64,000 nt of DNA from Fulvivirga marina (GCF_016775155.1 NZ_JAEUGD010000019.1:1-64000), one strand, 5' to 3'. Counted from the first letter of the stretch, positions 53,034-62,373 are shown. Translations and numbers: made by a program. The notes: a model not told the origin generated them from the sequence alone.

Positions 53034-54437
53034 TTGAAATATTTAGAAAGCATCATTGTAAACTTTGCCAATTGGATATGGGGAATGCCACTTTTAGTAC
53101 TTTTGATGGGTGGTGGTTTATTTTTTCTTGTCTACTCCCGATTTATACCCTTCAAATACTTTGGTCATGCTATAAACGTACTGAGAGGAAAATATGATGA
53201 TCCAGATGACCCAGGCCAGATCAACCATTACGAGGCGCTTTCAACTGCACTGGCAGCCACAGTTGGTATGGGAAACATTAGCGGGGTGGCTGTAGCCATA
53301 GCTGTGGGTGGACCCGGAGCTATTTTCTGGATGTGGGTAAGTGCATTTGTGGGTATAGCCACCAAATTTTTCACCTGTACACTATCTATCTTATACAGGG
53401 GAAAAGACTCAGCCGGAGAAATACAAGGAGGTCCAATGTACGTGATTATGGAAGGTCTTGGCAAGAACTGGAAGCCTTTAGCCGTAATGTTTGCTATCTT
53501 TGGGCTTATTGGCTGTCTGCCTATTTTCCAGGCCAATCAACTCACTCAAGCCATTCAGGATATTGTATTAAGACCCAATGGTATCGCTGGTAAAACCATA
53601 AAATACGGACCACTTCACTTTTTGGATACCGACCTTTATATCGGTTTTGTATTGCTGATTTTTGTTTCTCTTGTAATATTCGGCGGAATAAAACGAATAG
53701 GGAAAGTAGCTGGTAGAATGGTACCCATAATGGTACTTTTATACTTCATCTCTGTCGTCGTTATCCTTTTGATTAATATTAGCGATGTGCCTCACTATAT
53801 CGGTATGATCATCACCAATGCCTTTACAGCAGATAACTATAATGGTGATGCTATGCTCGGAGGAACACTGGGAGGCTTGATCGTTTTAGGAGCCCGAAGA
53901 GCAGCATTTTCTAATGAAGCAGGTATAGGAACCGCACCGATGGCTCATGGCGCAGCAAAAACTATAGAGCCCGTGCGAGAAGGTCTGGTAGCCATGTTGG
54001 GGCCGTTCATAGACACCATAATCGTATGTACACTCACCGCCTTGGCGATATTAATCACAGGTGTTTGGCAGACGACCGATAGTAACGGGGTGACATTAAC
54101 GGCTAACGCTTTTGAGTCAGCATTTCCCGGGTTTGGACATTATATTTTAATGATTTGTATTTTAATTTTCTCCATAACTTCCTTATTCTCATTCTCTTAC
54201 TACGGAACCAAATGCATGAGTTTCTTAATTGGTGCAGAGAGAAGCCACTATTACAACTATATCTACGTAGTAACCATATTGTTCGGCGCTGTTTCATCTC
54301 TAACTGCTATTATCAATTTGATAGACTCAGCTTTTGCTCTGATGTCCATACCTACAGTAATATCGGCACTGATATTAGCACCAAAAGTTAAACAGGCTGC
54401 TGACGAGTATTTTAAACGTTTGAAAGCTGAGGGCTAG
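53034..54437 (+). CDS. Sodium:amino-acid symporter, AGCS family
   Basis: This 467-aa inner-membrane protein of the alanine/glycine:cation symporter family has the early GMPLLVLLMGGGLFFLVYSR, ALAATVGMGNISGVAVAIA and the family-defining GGPGAIFWMWVSAFVG, plus the later NEAGIGTAPMAHGAAKT. It has about 10 membrane helices. It would import alanine, glycine or a related amino acid with Na+. The start codon is TTG at 53034; no upstream ATG in frame gives a better N-terminus. Confidence 0.92.
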   Translation: MKYLESIIVNFANWIWGMPLLVLLMGGGLFFLVYSRFIPFKYFGHAINVLRGKYDDPDDPGQINHYEALSTALAATVGMGNISGVAVAIAVGGPGAIFWMWVSAFVGIATKFFTCTLSILYRGKDSAGEIQGGPMYVIMEGLGKNWKPLAVMFAIFGLIGCLPIFQANQLTQAIQDIVLRPNGIAGKTIKYGPLHFLDTDLYIGFVLLIFVSLVIFGGIKRIGKVAGRMVPIMVLLYFISVVVILLINISDVPHYIGMIITNAFTADNYNGDAMLGGTLGGLIVLGARRAAFSNEAGIGTAPMAHGAAKTIEPVREGLVAMLGPFIDTIIVCTLTALAILITGVWQTTDSNGVTLTANAFESAFPGFGHYILMICILIFSITSLFSFSYYGTKCMSFLIGAERSHYYNYIYVVTILFGAVSSLTAIINLIDSAFALMSIPTVISALILAPKVKQAADEYFKRLKAEG

Positions 54438-54506
54438 CAATATATTGCAAATAAATTGTAGTCCTTTTCTTGATAATTTTTTAATTTAAACTACACTTTA
54501 TTTGAA

Positions 54507-55463
54507 ATGAAAAAGCTGCTACTGATTTTAATTTGCCTGGGTTCGTTCATGCAGGTACACGGCCAAGGCTGCAGTGATGCCGGTTTCTGTACTATGGGAG
54601 CTATGAGTCCTGGGCAGGTCTACACCAAAAAAATCAACTTTAAGTTAAGAGCTCTGGAACTGAATCAATACCGAGGTACAACCAAGCTTTCTCCCATTAT
54701 CAATGTGACCACGCTTGACTTCACTTTTGGCATTACCGAAAACACTTCATTCCAGGTTAAATTCCCTTATCAATGGGTTAAAGGTAACCTTGGAAAAACA
54801 TCTGGTCTGGGAGATATCTCTTACAGCTTTACTCATAACTTCAAATCCACTGAAAAGTATCACATCAATGCTACCTTAGGAGGAAAAATACCTTCAGGCA
54901 AATCCGATCTTGAAGGTGATGATAAATTAGAGTTTACCTCTGACGGGCAACCTCACGATTTACCTATGTATTATCAGGTCAGCCTTGGTACATGGGATAT
55001 TGTAGCGGGCGCTTCTTTCATTAGCAAAAAGTGGATGTTTGCCACAGGAATCCAGATACCTGTTGCTCATAACAACCAAAACGATTTTCAGTATGAGCAG
55101 TGGAACGAGTACCCTGACCCTAACTATTTGCGCAGCCATCACTTGGCCAGTGACCTAAAAAGAGGAACCGACGTAATGGTGCGTGCAGAGAGAGCGTTCC
55201 ATTTTTCCAACCTGGATATCAGGCTGGGTGTATTGCCTATCTTCAGAGTAACCAAAGATGAAATTACCGAAAATGGAGAAAGGGTGAAGCTCGATGGTAC
55301 TACCGGAATGGCGCTATCAGGAATCCTGGGTGTTGCCTATCATTTCAATGTATACCATACAGCCAAGATACTTTTAGGTCATAAGTTTACAGACCGTGAT
55401 GTTAACCCAGACGGCCTTACTCGTGATGATGTAGCTTCTCTTGCTTACGTAATCCGTTTCTAA
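54507..55463 (+). CDS. Predicted outer-membrane beta-barrel protein
   Basis: The 318-aa product begins with a signal peptide (MKKLLLILICLGSFMQVHGQ) and then a Gly/Cys-rich segment (GCSDAGFCTMGAM). The remainder has alternating amphipathic strands, such as NTSFQVKFPYQWVKG, DISYSFTHNF and YHINATLGGKIPSGKSDL, and ends in LAYVIRF, a C-terminal aromatic residue typical of outer-membrane barrels. It resembles short transporter-like barrels of Bacteroidota. The TPR-CHAT gene starts 1 nt after its stop codon, so the two belong to one transcript. Confidence 0.8.
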   Translation: MKKLLLILICLGSFMQVHGQGCSDAGFCTMGAMSPGQVYTKKINFKLRALELNQYRGTTKLSPIINVTTLDFTFGITENTSFQVKFPYQWVKGNLGKTSGLGDISYSFTHNFKSTEKYHINATLGGKIPSGKSDLEGDDKLEFTSDGQPHDLPMYYQVSLGTWDIVAGASFISKKWMFATGIQIPVAHNNQNDFQYEQWNEYPDPNYLRSHHLASDLKRGTDVMVRAERAFHFSNLDIRLGVLPIFRVTKDEITENGERVKLDGTTGMALSGILGVAYHFNVYHTAKILLGHKFTDRDVNPDGLTRDDVASLAYVIRF

Positions 55464-55464
55464 G

Positions 55465-57996
55465 ATGCTTAAGCTACTTCTTATTATTTCGCTTGCTCTG
55501 GCCTTATCGCATACTGCATTTGCTCAAAATAACTGTAGTAATTTAAGGACTTTATTAGATAAAGGAGACCTTGAACAGGCTGCGGCAATAGCTGTTCAAA
55601 TACAGACTGCGGACAATGCCACATGTAACAACCTGCTAGGCGAAGTATACCTGCGCAAGGGCCGCAATGATGTAGCTCAAAAATATTTCGAGACAGCCTT
55701 AAAGCTATCAAAAAGTAACTCCGAAGATCAGGCTGCCAGCCTGAACAACCTTGGCCTGGTGTACTGGAATACCGGTAGCAGTGCCAGCGCCAAAGATTAC
55801 ATTGCCCAGGCCCTTGCCATAAGAACTAAACTTTACGACGCAGGGCATGAAAAGCTTGCGGCTTCTTATAATGATCTTGGACTAGTTTCTACAGATCCTG
55901 ATGAAGCTCTGGAAACTTACGAAAAGGCATTGACTATCTATCAGGAAATCTATGGAGAAAATGACCAGAAGGTCGCTCAGGCGAAAGCGAACATTGGCAT
56001 CATATACAGAAATATAGAACTGTTCGGAGATGCTCAAAACTACTTCAATGAAGCTTTAGCAATCTGGAAAAAACTCCACCCTAACGGGCACCCTAATGAA
56101 GGCTTCATCCATACCAACCTGGGTAGGACATTCCAGCTAATGGGGAATCTGGATGCTGCTAAAGGGTATTATGAGGAAGCTCTGGAAGTTTATCAAAAAC
56201 ACTATGGTTCAAAGCACCCTGAAATAGCCAGAACATTTAACCTCATTGGCAACGTCCATAATATCAAAGGCGAGTTCGAGACCGCTCTTTCCTTTTACCA
56301 ACAGGCCCTAATTACCAATTCAATCGGTTTTAACAATCAAGATCTGGAAACAAACCCTTCAACTGAAGATTATTTCAATGCCAACACGCTACTGAATTCG
56401 CTTTACTATAAGGCTCAGGCCCTGGAGGACTTACACCATAACCTTACGCTGAAGTTTAAAGATGCAAGGTTGAGCCTTACTACTTTGCAGGTTGCCGACA
56501 CACTGGTAGACAAGATCAGACAAATCAGTAACAACGAAGCCGATAAGTTAGAACTAGGAGAAATTTCATCCCAACTGTATGAAAATGGCGTAAGACTCTG
56601 CTACTACATGGCAGATGTTGCAGTAAAGAAAGATCCATACTATGAGCTATCCTTCTACTTTTCAGAAAAGAGCAAGTCTTCGGTACTCCTTGAGGCTATC
56701 TCTGATGCCTCGGCAAAATCTTTTGCAAATATTCCGGACAGCAAACTGACTGAAGAAAATGAACTGAAATCAGAAATTGCTTACTATGAGCAAAAACTTG
56801 CTCAGAAACCTGAAGAAACTACTGCTACGAAATACAGAGAGAGGCTTTTTGAACTTAAACAGCACTACAACGCATTTATTGCTGACTTAGAGAAAAACTA
56901 CCCACAGTACTATAACCTAAAATACAATATCCCAATACCCTCGGTAGCACAATTGCAGGAAACCTTAAATGAGAATCAGGCTATTGTAAGTTATTTTATT
57001 GCAGATCGAACTGAAAGGTTGTATGTATACCAAATCAGCAAAACCAGGTTCAACACATACAATATAAAGCAAACAGATAACTTCGACCGTTATCTCAGTG
57101 GGTTAAGAAACAGTATCTACTTCAAAGAAGATGAAGTTTATGCAATTACAGCGGATAAATTATATGAGATTCTTTTTCCCGGATCCATCCACAAATCTGT
57201 AGATCATCTCATCATAATTCCATCAGGAAGGCTAGGCACTGTACCTTTTGAAGCGCTACTAACCAAGTCAGCTAAAGGGTCTCCATTGGATTACAAATCA
57301 TTGGACTACTTGATCAATGATTACGCTATCAGCTATCAATATGCTTCCGCCCTATATTATCAACAACATTTAAACCCTAGGAAAGACAATCAAAAACTAG
57401 CAGCATTTCTCTGTGCCCCAGTCACGTTTGCCCAGCTGGCGGACCTTCCTGGCACCAATCAGGAAATATCCAGTCTGCAGAATATTTTATCGGGCAAGGG
57501 CATAAAACCTGAAATATATCTGGAGGCTAATGCCAGTGAAGAGATTGTTAAATCAAAAAACCTAAAAGAGTACAGATATCTGCATTTTGCGACTCATGGA
57601 ATAGTTAATGAAAACAACCCTGCACTATCCAGAATTTTCTTAAAAGAAAGTGAGACTAACGATGGCAACCTCTTCTCTGGAGAGATCTATAACCTCCAGT
57701 TGGGCGCTGACCTGGTAACGCTTTCTGCCTGTGAAACAGGTCTTGGCAAAATATCTAAAGGAGAAGGTATCATTGGACTATCCAGGGCTTTGGTTTATGC
57801 AGGAGCCAATAATATTGTAGTATCGTTATGGAGGGTTGCCGATGCTTCAACTTCTGATCTGATGATTGACTTTTATGGCAATATTTCAGGCAGTAACTAC
57901 GGCCAGGGCTTAAGACAGGCAAAACTAAAAATGATTGAAAAAGGCAACTTTTTAAAGCCGTATTACTGGGCTCCTTTTATTTTGATAGGGCAATAA
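55465..57996 (+). CDS. Secreted TPR-CHAT protein (caspase-like protease fold)
   Basis: This 843-aa protein has a signal peptide (MLKLLLIISLALALSHTAFAQ), TPR repeats (about 25-290), a helical middle and a C-terminal CHAT domain (about 560-843). The presumed catalytic dyad is H711 (HFATHG at 707-712 region) and C756 (SACETG). The conserved GEGIIGLSRALVYAGA and VSLWRVAD blocks follow. CHAT domains are clan CD cysteine peptidases related to caspases and separase. In this layout the TPRs probably bind a substrate or partner and the peptidase acts in the periplasm. It is translated straight after the barrel gene (1-nt gap). Substrate unknown. Confidence 0.9.
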   Translation: MLKLLLIISLALALSHTAFAQNNCSNLRTLLDKGDLEQAAAIAVQIQTADNATCNNLLGEVYLRKGRNDVAQKYFETALKLSKSNSEDQAASLNNLGLVYWNTGSSASAKDYIAQALAIRTKLYDAGHEKLAASYNDLGLVSTDPDEALETYEKALTIYQEIYGENDQKVAQAKANIGIIYRNIELFGDAQNYFNEALAIWKKLHPNGHPNEGFIHTNLGRTFQLMGNLDAAKGYYEEALEVYQKHYGSKHPEIARTFNLIGNVHNIKGEFETALSFYQQALITNSIGFNNQDLETNPSTEDYFNANTLLNSLYYKAQALEDLHHNLTLKFKDARLSLTTLQVADTLVDKIRQISNNEADKLELGEISSQLYENGVRLCYYMADVAVKKDPYYELSFYFSEKSKSSVLLEAISDASAKSFANIPDSKLTEENELKSEIAYYEQKLAQKPEETTATKYRERLFELKQHYNAFIADLEKNYPQYYNLKYNIPIPSVAQLQETLNENQAIVSYFIADRTERLYVYQISKTRFNTYNIKQTDNFDRYLSGLRNSIYFKEDEVYAITADKLYEILFPGSIHKSVDHLIIIPSGRLGTVPFEALLTKSAKGSPLDYKSLDYLINDYAISYQYASALYYQQHLNPRKDNQKLAAFLCAPVTFAQLADLPGTNQEISSLQNILSGKGIKPEIYLEANASEEIVKSKNLKEYRYLHFATHGIVNENNPALSRIFLKESETNDGNLFSGEIYNLQLGADLVTLSACETGLGKISKGEGIIGLSRALVYAGANNIVVSLWRVADASTSDLMIDFYGNISGSNYGQGLRQAKLKMIEKGNFLKPYYWAPFILIGQ

Positions 57997-58295
57997 GTGG
58001 CATTCGGAATGCTATCTCCTTATTTATGGATAACAAACTTAAATGCTAACTTTAGTAAGTTCTTCCAAACCAGGAGATTATTTTGTCGTCCGTACCTCAC
58101 TCCGTGCAATGACGAATTCATAATGAAAAAATGAAACTATCAACTTGGTTGTCAAGCACAAACCTCATAAGTCCGATGTATTTGCAAAAATAATCAATGA
58201 AGCCTTACCAACCGTTTTAGTAAGGCTTCACTTGCTAGCATGAGTAGTATTTTTCGTTTTTCAGTTTATCCAGTTCTATAACATACCCTTAAAGC
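57997..58295. other. Intergenic region with a REP-like segment and a hairpin
   Basis: No gene seen in these 299 bp. Positions 58089-58121 contain a stretch whose complement reads TTCGTCATTGCACGGAG then TGAGGTACGGACGAC, resembling the REP-like short repeats of Bacteroidota genomes. A perfect 11-bp inverted repeat (58198-58208 / 58220-58230) follows; on the minus strand it is followed by TTGATTATTTTTG, so it may end the minus-strand LRR remnant. Confidence 0.5.
58191..58230 (-). terminator. Hairpin downstream of the LRR remnant
   Basis: Arms 58198-58208 and 58220-58230 pair perfectly over 11 bp; the loop is 11 nt. The minus-strand side is followed by a T-rich stretch, fitting an intrinsic terminator. 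Confidence 0.5.
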
Positions 58296-58658
58296 TTATT
58301 GGCAGTAATCTTCATCATCCTTGGTAATTACCACTAGAATGTCTCCAATACCTGTTGTCATGTTGCATATTTGAGCCGGAATAATCGTAAGCGGATTCTC
58401 TTTAATATTCAAATTTAATAACTTAGGAAGATTTGCCAGCTCCAGAGGAAGCTGTGTTAAATTATTCTTTTGCAAAGAAAGTCTCTTCAGGCTACTCATA
58501 TTTCCCATTTCTGCTGGCAGGTCTTCTAATGCATTATTATTAACATCGAGCGACTCTAGTGATACCAGGTTTCCTATTTCTGATGGTAGAGATATAAGGT
58601 TATTATCAGTAAGATTCAAATACTCTAACTTCTTCAAATTCCCAATTTGCTTTGGTAT
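58296..58658 (-). pseudogene. 5'-truncated leucine-rich-repeat protein
   Basis: The frame from 58658 to 58296 encodes about 120 residues. It starts in the middle of an LRR (IPKQIGNLKKLEYLNLTDNN), followed by three complete repeats of 23 residues of the x-LPSEIGNLxxLExLDVxxN type and a final cap ending in EDYCQ. A TAG stop codon (58659-58661) precedes it, and no ATG is present before the repeats; the only start would be an internal TTG. It looks like the 3' end of a longer LRR gene whose 5' part is lost or interrupted. Confidence 0.75.
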
Positions 58659-58895
58659 CTAGGATAATCCTAAGGCTTCCTCTACAAGTCTTTATATAAA
58701 GGCTTTAGCAAAATCGGTGAGCAAAGATATTGAGCACAAAAGGTGGGCATTGTAAATTTTAAACACTAGTATGGAAAACAATATGAAGTGAATAATTGAA
58801 TTAAATTCCGGGTTATTGCAAATAAACATTGAGACTCCCCAAAAGTAAGGCAGTCTCTTTAAATCAAAAAAATAAGGATGCACATGGAAAGGTGA

Positions 58896-59066
58896 TTTAC
58901 TTCACTTCGCCATTACTTATTCTCACCAGACATTGGTCATTCCGCCATACCTTATAATCTCCTCAAGAAAGGGGACAGCAATAATAATAGCAATGAAGAT
59001 GAGTTTGACAAAGTCTTTTTCCCTACTGACTTCTACGAGTTCTATAGAAGTTACGAAAAACAATAA
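58896..59066 (+). pseudogene. Open frame without start, possible gene remnant
   Basis: A 56-codon frame lies between TGA (58893) and TAA (59064). It reads like protein (RHYLFSPDIGHSAIPYN then DKVFFPTDFYEFYRSYEKQ) but has no start codon and I recognise no family. Together with the LRR remnant it marks 58296-59066 as a decaying region. The stretches 58662-58895 and 59067-59133 show nothing else. Confidence 0.3.
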
Positions 59067-59133
59067 AACCCTTCCTGAAGAAAAATCAACAGACATCTAA
59101 AAATCATACACTTAATGGCCAGGGAAGAACTCT

Positions 59134-59874
59134 TTAGTTCAGAAAATACGACGCCAGTACCTCTCCAACAAAATAGGCCAAGAAGGCGGCCAGCCCTCCT
59201 AATAAGAGCGTTTCCAAAACACCTTTTACCCATTTCGTGCTTGTAACTATACTCTTTAAATATCCTACAAACATCAGGGCAATGCAGGTAGCGACAGAAG
59301 ATAGTATGAACAGGTTGACATTGGCCAAGTCAAAAAGCAATGCAAAGATATAGGCCAATAATGGAATAATACCGATTACGTTAAATGACATGAACGTAGC
59401 AAAAGCAGTTTTAAACGGTGTTTTATCATCCTGGGTCATCTCCAGTTCCTCCTTCATCATAGTATCTACCCACACATGTTTGTCGGCTGTAATGACTTCT
59501 ACAACTTTTTCCAACAACTCACCTTCAAAGCCTTTGGCTGCATATATTTCTCGTATTTCCTCTACTTCCCGCTCACGCAGATTATCCACCTCCCAATATT
59601 CAACTGCCCTATGCTTTTCAAAGTTGTCACGATCAGCTTTAACTGAAAAAAAATTGCCCACAGACATGGAGAAACCGTCTGCAATAAGATTGGCGAATCC
59701 AAAAATCAGAACCCAGGTCAGATCAGCATTAGCTCCAGCCGCGCCAGCTACCACGGCAAAGGTTGTGATAGCTCCATCTATACCTCCATAGACAAATTCA
59801 GCTATATAATCCTTATTAAATATCCATATTTTACCCTTTTTATGGAGTCTCTTCTCTGAAATGATCATACTCAT
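59134..59874 (-). CDS. VIT1/CCC1-family metal transporter
   Basis: This 246-aa membrane protein has the VIT1/CCC1 pattern: an amphipathic start (DYIAEFVYGGIDGAITTFAVVAGAAGA; helix 1 with the conserved D and GGIDG), AFSxxxx-like (ADGFSMSVGNFFSVKADRD), a cytoplasmic metal-binding helical segment rich in Glu (EREVEEIREIYAAKGFEGE), then three C-terminal helices. The family moves Fe2+ or Mn2+ out of the cytoplasm. It overlaps menC by 4 nt on the same strand; a link between the two functions is not evident. Confidence 0.9.
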   Translation of the reverse strand: MSMIISEKRLHKKGKIWIFNKDYIAEFVYGGIDGAITTFAVVAGAAGANADLTWVLIFGFANLIADGFSMSVGNFFSVKADRDNFEKHRAVEYWEVDNLREREVEEIREIYAAKGFEGELLEKVVEVITADKHVWVDTMMKEELEMTQDDKTPFKTAFATFMSFNVIGIIPLLAYIFALLFDLANVNLFILSSVATCIALMFVGYLKSIVTSTKWVKGVLETLLLGGLAAFLAYFVGEVLASYFLN

Positions 59875-60980
59875 ACATCTAAATTAGTAAAGTCCCATGA
59901 CTCCTCACTGTCATAAAAGATATGCCCGCCTTCAATTTTTAAAGGAGACGGAATGTTGTTGTGGTACAACTGCCCTGTCCCCAACCCCTGATGTCCGCAG
60001 GCTTTGAGGTAAGGAGACATCTGGCAAATGGCATTTAATCCTATATTGGACTCCAGGGCCGAAGTAAGCCACCACCCAATATCCATCGATTCTGCAATCT
60101 CGACCCACTCCATACAAGACTGGATACCGCCTACCAGTGTAGGTTTTAAAATGATGTATTGTGGTTTGATTTTTTCAAGCAACTGCCGTTTGGCCTCTCG
60201 CCCGTAAATACCGATAAGTTCCTCATCCAATGCTATATCCACGGGCGTATTACTACAAAGCCTGGCCATTTCATCAGGCTGCCCTGCCGCAATCGGCTGC
60301 TCTATAGAATGAAGCTTATATTTACTCAGCACCTCAAGCTTATGTCGGGCTTCATGCACCTTAAAGGCTCCATTGGCGTCAACACGAAGCATAATGTTAT
60401 TCTGATAGTATTTTCTTCGCACATAATCGAGTATATCTGTCTCCTTTTCAAAATCCAGGCTACCAATCTTCATTTTGATGCAATCAAAACCTGCATCTAC
60501 TTTATTAGATATCTGCAGAAGCATGGCTTCCATATGTCCCATCCAGATAAGCCCGTTAATTGGAATTTTCAGTTCGGATCGTACAAAATCATTATCAAAA
60601 ATCACTCTCCTGCCTCCGTTAAGCAGATCTAAAAGAGCAGTTTCCAGTCCAAATCTCACCGCCGGCAACTCAGCACCAGCCAATTCACCAGCTACCTGAA
60701 ATACTTCTTCTGCTGTAGACGGCAAAACTCTGTCTTCAAGCCTGCTCAAGGCATCTGCAATCTGTTCTCCAAGATCCTTCCTATCATCTATACTCAGTTT
60801 TTTCAAAGGCCCACACTCCCCAAACCCAAATATTTCAGGGGCAGAAGTATCCCACACTTTAATAATCCATGTTTCTTTCTCTTTTAGCACACCCCGAGAG
60901 GTGCCCGCATCAAATTTAAAATTCAGAATATATTTTTGATAAGATGTCTTTAATGGCATAGCGTGATTAAATGAAGGCAC
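59871..60980 (-). CDS. menC: o-Succinylbenzoate synthase-like enolase-superfamily enzyme
   Basis: This 369-aa enzyme (or 362 aa from the ATG at 60959) shows the enolase-superfamily MLE-subgroup pattern: catalytic KxK in FDCIKMKIGSLDF, metal ligands in RVDANGAF, HSIEQPI and IALDEELIG, and a second Lys in YIILKPTLVGG. MenC dehydrates SHCHC to o-succinylbenzoate in menaquinone synthesis, the quinone expected in this phylum. The other men genes are not in the window. N-succinylamino acid racemase or a dipeptide epimerase is a possible alternative. Confidence 0.85.
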   Translation of the reverse strand: MPSFNHAMPLKTSYQKYILNFKFDAGTSRGVLKEKETWIIKVWDTSAPEIFGFGECGPLKKLSIDDRKDLGEQIADALSRLEDRVLPSTAEEVFQVAGELAGAELPAVRFGLETALLDLLNGGRRVIFDNDFVRSELKIPINGLIWMGHMEAMLLQISNKVDAGFDCIKMKIGSLDFEKETDILDYVRRKYYQNNIMLRVDANGAFKVHEARHKLEVLSKYKLHSIEQPIAAGQPDEMARLCSNTPVDIALDEELIGIYGREAKRQLLEKIKPQYIILKPTLVGGIQSCMEWVEIAESMDIGWWLTSALESNIGLNAICQMSPYLKACGHQGLGTGQLYHNNIPSPLKIEGGHIFYDSEESWDFTNLDV

Positions 60981-61020
60981 AATTTGAATGATTTATCCCA
61001 TTTAATCAACAACCTCACCC

Positions 61021-61028
61021 TATATTTG
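61021..61028 (+). promoter_or_regulatory. Candidate -7 element of queA
   Basis: TATATTTG followed by CAGC, an exact TANNTTTG match ending 4 nt before the ATG at 61033. A transcript started from here would have almost no leader. No TTTG at the -33 distance was found. Confidence 0.4.
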
Positions 61029-61032
61029 CAGC

Positions 61033-62247
61033 ATGACAGAAAAAGAACTGCCTCCAATCAGCCTCAACGATTATAAATACGATCTGCCCGAAGAGAGAAT
61101 TGCAAAATTCCCTTTAAATGAGCGTATTAACTCAAAATTACTGGTCTATAGCTCTGGAAATATTGAACATTCTGCCTTTCACCACCTGAGTGACCACATA
61201 CCCAATGATGCTGCGCTGTTTTTCAATGACACGCGGGTAATACCTGCACGGCTACATTTCAGAAAAGAGACGGGTGCACATATTGAGGTCTTTTTACTGG
61301 AACCTATACTCCCAACACGTGACGTTGCACAAGCCATGTGGATAAAAGGTAGCTGCCAATGGAAATGCATGGTGGGTAACCTAAAAAAATGGAAAGATGA
61401 CCAGGTACTGGAATTGATGTTGCCCATGCATGATAAACAAATATCATTAAAAGCAAGAGTCGTTGATCGCTCAACCCAACTGGTGGAGTTTACGTGGAAT
61501 GATACCTACACCTTTGTAGATGTTATCCAGGCTGCGGGAAAGATACCACTCCCCCCATACATTAACAGAGAAGTAAGTGAGGAAGATAAAGAGAGGTACC
61601 AGACTATATATTCACATCACGAAGGTGCTGTAGCCGCTCCAACTGCCGGCCTACATTTTAGCAATCAGATATTGGAAAAATTGCAGCAAAAAGGTGTAGC
61701 CCTTAATTACCTTACACTACACGTAAGTGCAGGTACTTTCCAGCCTGTAAAAGAGGACAATGTTATTAATCACCCTATGCACTCCGAACAAGTGGTGGTA
61801 ACTATGAGTAACGTTGATGCCCTTCTTGAAAACCCAAAAGTTGTTGCGGTTGGCACAACTTCCATGCGCACCCTGGAAAGCCTGTATTGGTATGGCGTGA
61901 AAATATTACTTAAAAATGATACCGTTTTTAATATCGAAAAGTTGTTGCCTTACCAGTTTGATCACTCTGATCTTCCCTCGGCTAAGGAGGCATTCAGCGC
62001 CATAAAAAAGATGATGACTGAGAATAACATTCAGACACTTGTCGGTCATACGGAAATCTTTATATTCCCTGGTTATAACTTCAAAGTTTGCAAAGGCCTG
62101 ATCACCAATTACCACCTGCCTGGCTCTACTCTTATTTTATTAGTAGCTGCATTTATAGGTAAAAACTGGAGAAAGGTGTACCAGGAAGCATTGGATAACA
62201 ACTACCGTTTCCTAAGCTACGGTGATAGTTCCTTACTTTGGCCATAG
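61033..62247 (+). CDS. queA: tRNA ribosyltransferase-isomerase QueA (long form)
   Basis: This QueA transfers and isomerises the ribosyl part of SAM onto preQ1 in tRNA, giving epoxyqueuosine. Typical blocks are DYKYDLPEERIAKFPL at the start, AALFFNDTRVIPARLHF, the AAGKIPLPPYINR and SHHEGAVAAPTAGLHFS blocks, and YHLPGSTLILLVAAFIG at the end. At 404 aa it is about 50 residues longer than E. coli QueA, with an insert near 90-140. Bacteroidota carry this long type, sometimes as a second paralogue. It is divergent to menC. Confidence 0.9.
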   Translation: MTEKELPPISLNDYKYDLPEERIAKFPLNERINSKLLVYSSGNIEHSAFHHLSDHIPNDAALFFNDTRVIPARLHFRKETGAHIEVFLLEPILPTRDVAQAMWIKGSCQWKCMVGNLKKWKDDQVLELMLPMHDKQISLKARVVDRSTQLVEFTWNDTYTFVDVIQAAGKIPLPPYINREVSEEDKERYQTIYSHHEGAVAAPTAGLHFSNQILEKLQQKGVALNYLTLHVSAGTFQPVKEDNVINHPMHSEQVVVTMSNVDALLENPKVVAVGTTSMRTLESLYWYGVKILLKNDTVFNIEKLLPYQFDHSDLPSAKEAFSAIKKMMTENNIQTLVGHTEIFIFPGYNFKVCKGLITNYHLPGSTLILLVAAFIGKNWRKVYQEALDNNYRFLSYGDSSLLWP

Positions 62248-62373
62248 TTCAATAGACTAACCCAGATTTAAAAACCTGATGCTGGTTACACCTGAAAGTA
62301 ACACCTTATCATTATTGAGATACTTTCTATTAATTAAGCAACAGGGTTCAAGTGAAGAACATGCATAAACCAG

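Noticed and set aside
58692-58883. 63-aa minus-strand frame upstream of the LRR remnant
   Set aside because: AT-rich sequence with hydrophobic, low-complexity translation and no LRR similarity; ends before the LRR frame and is not its missing 5' part.
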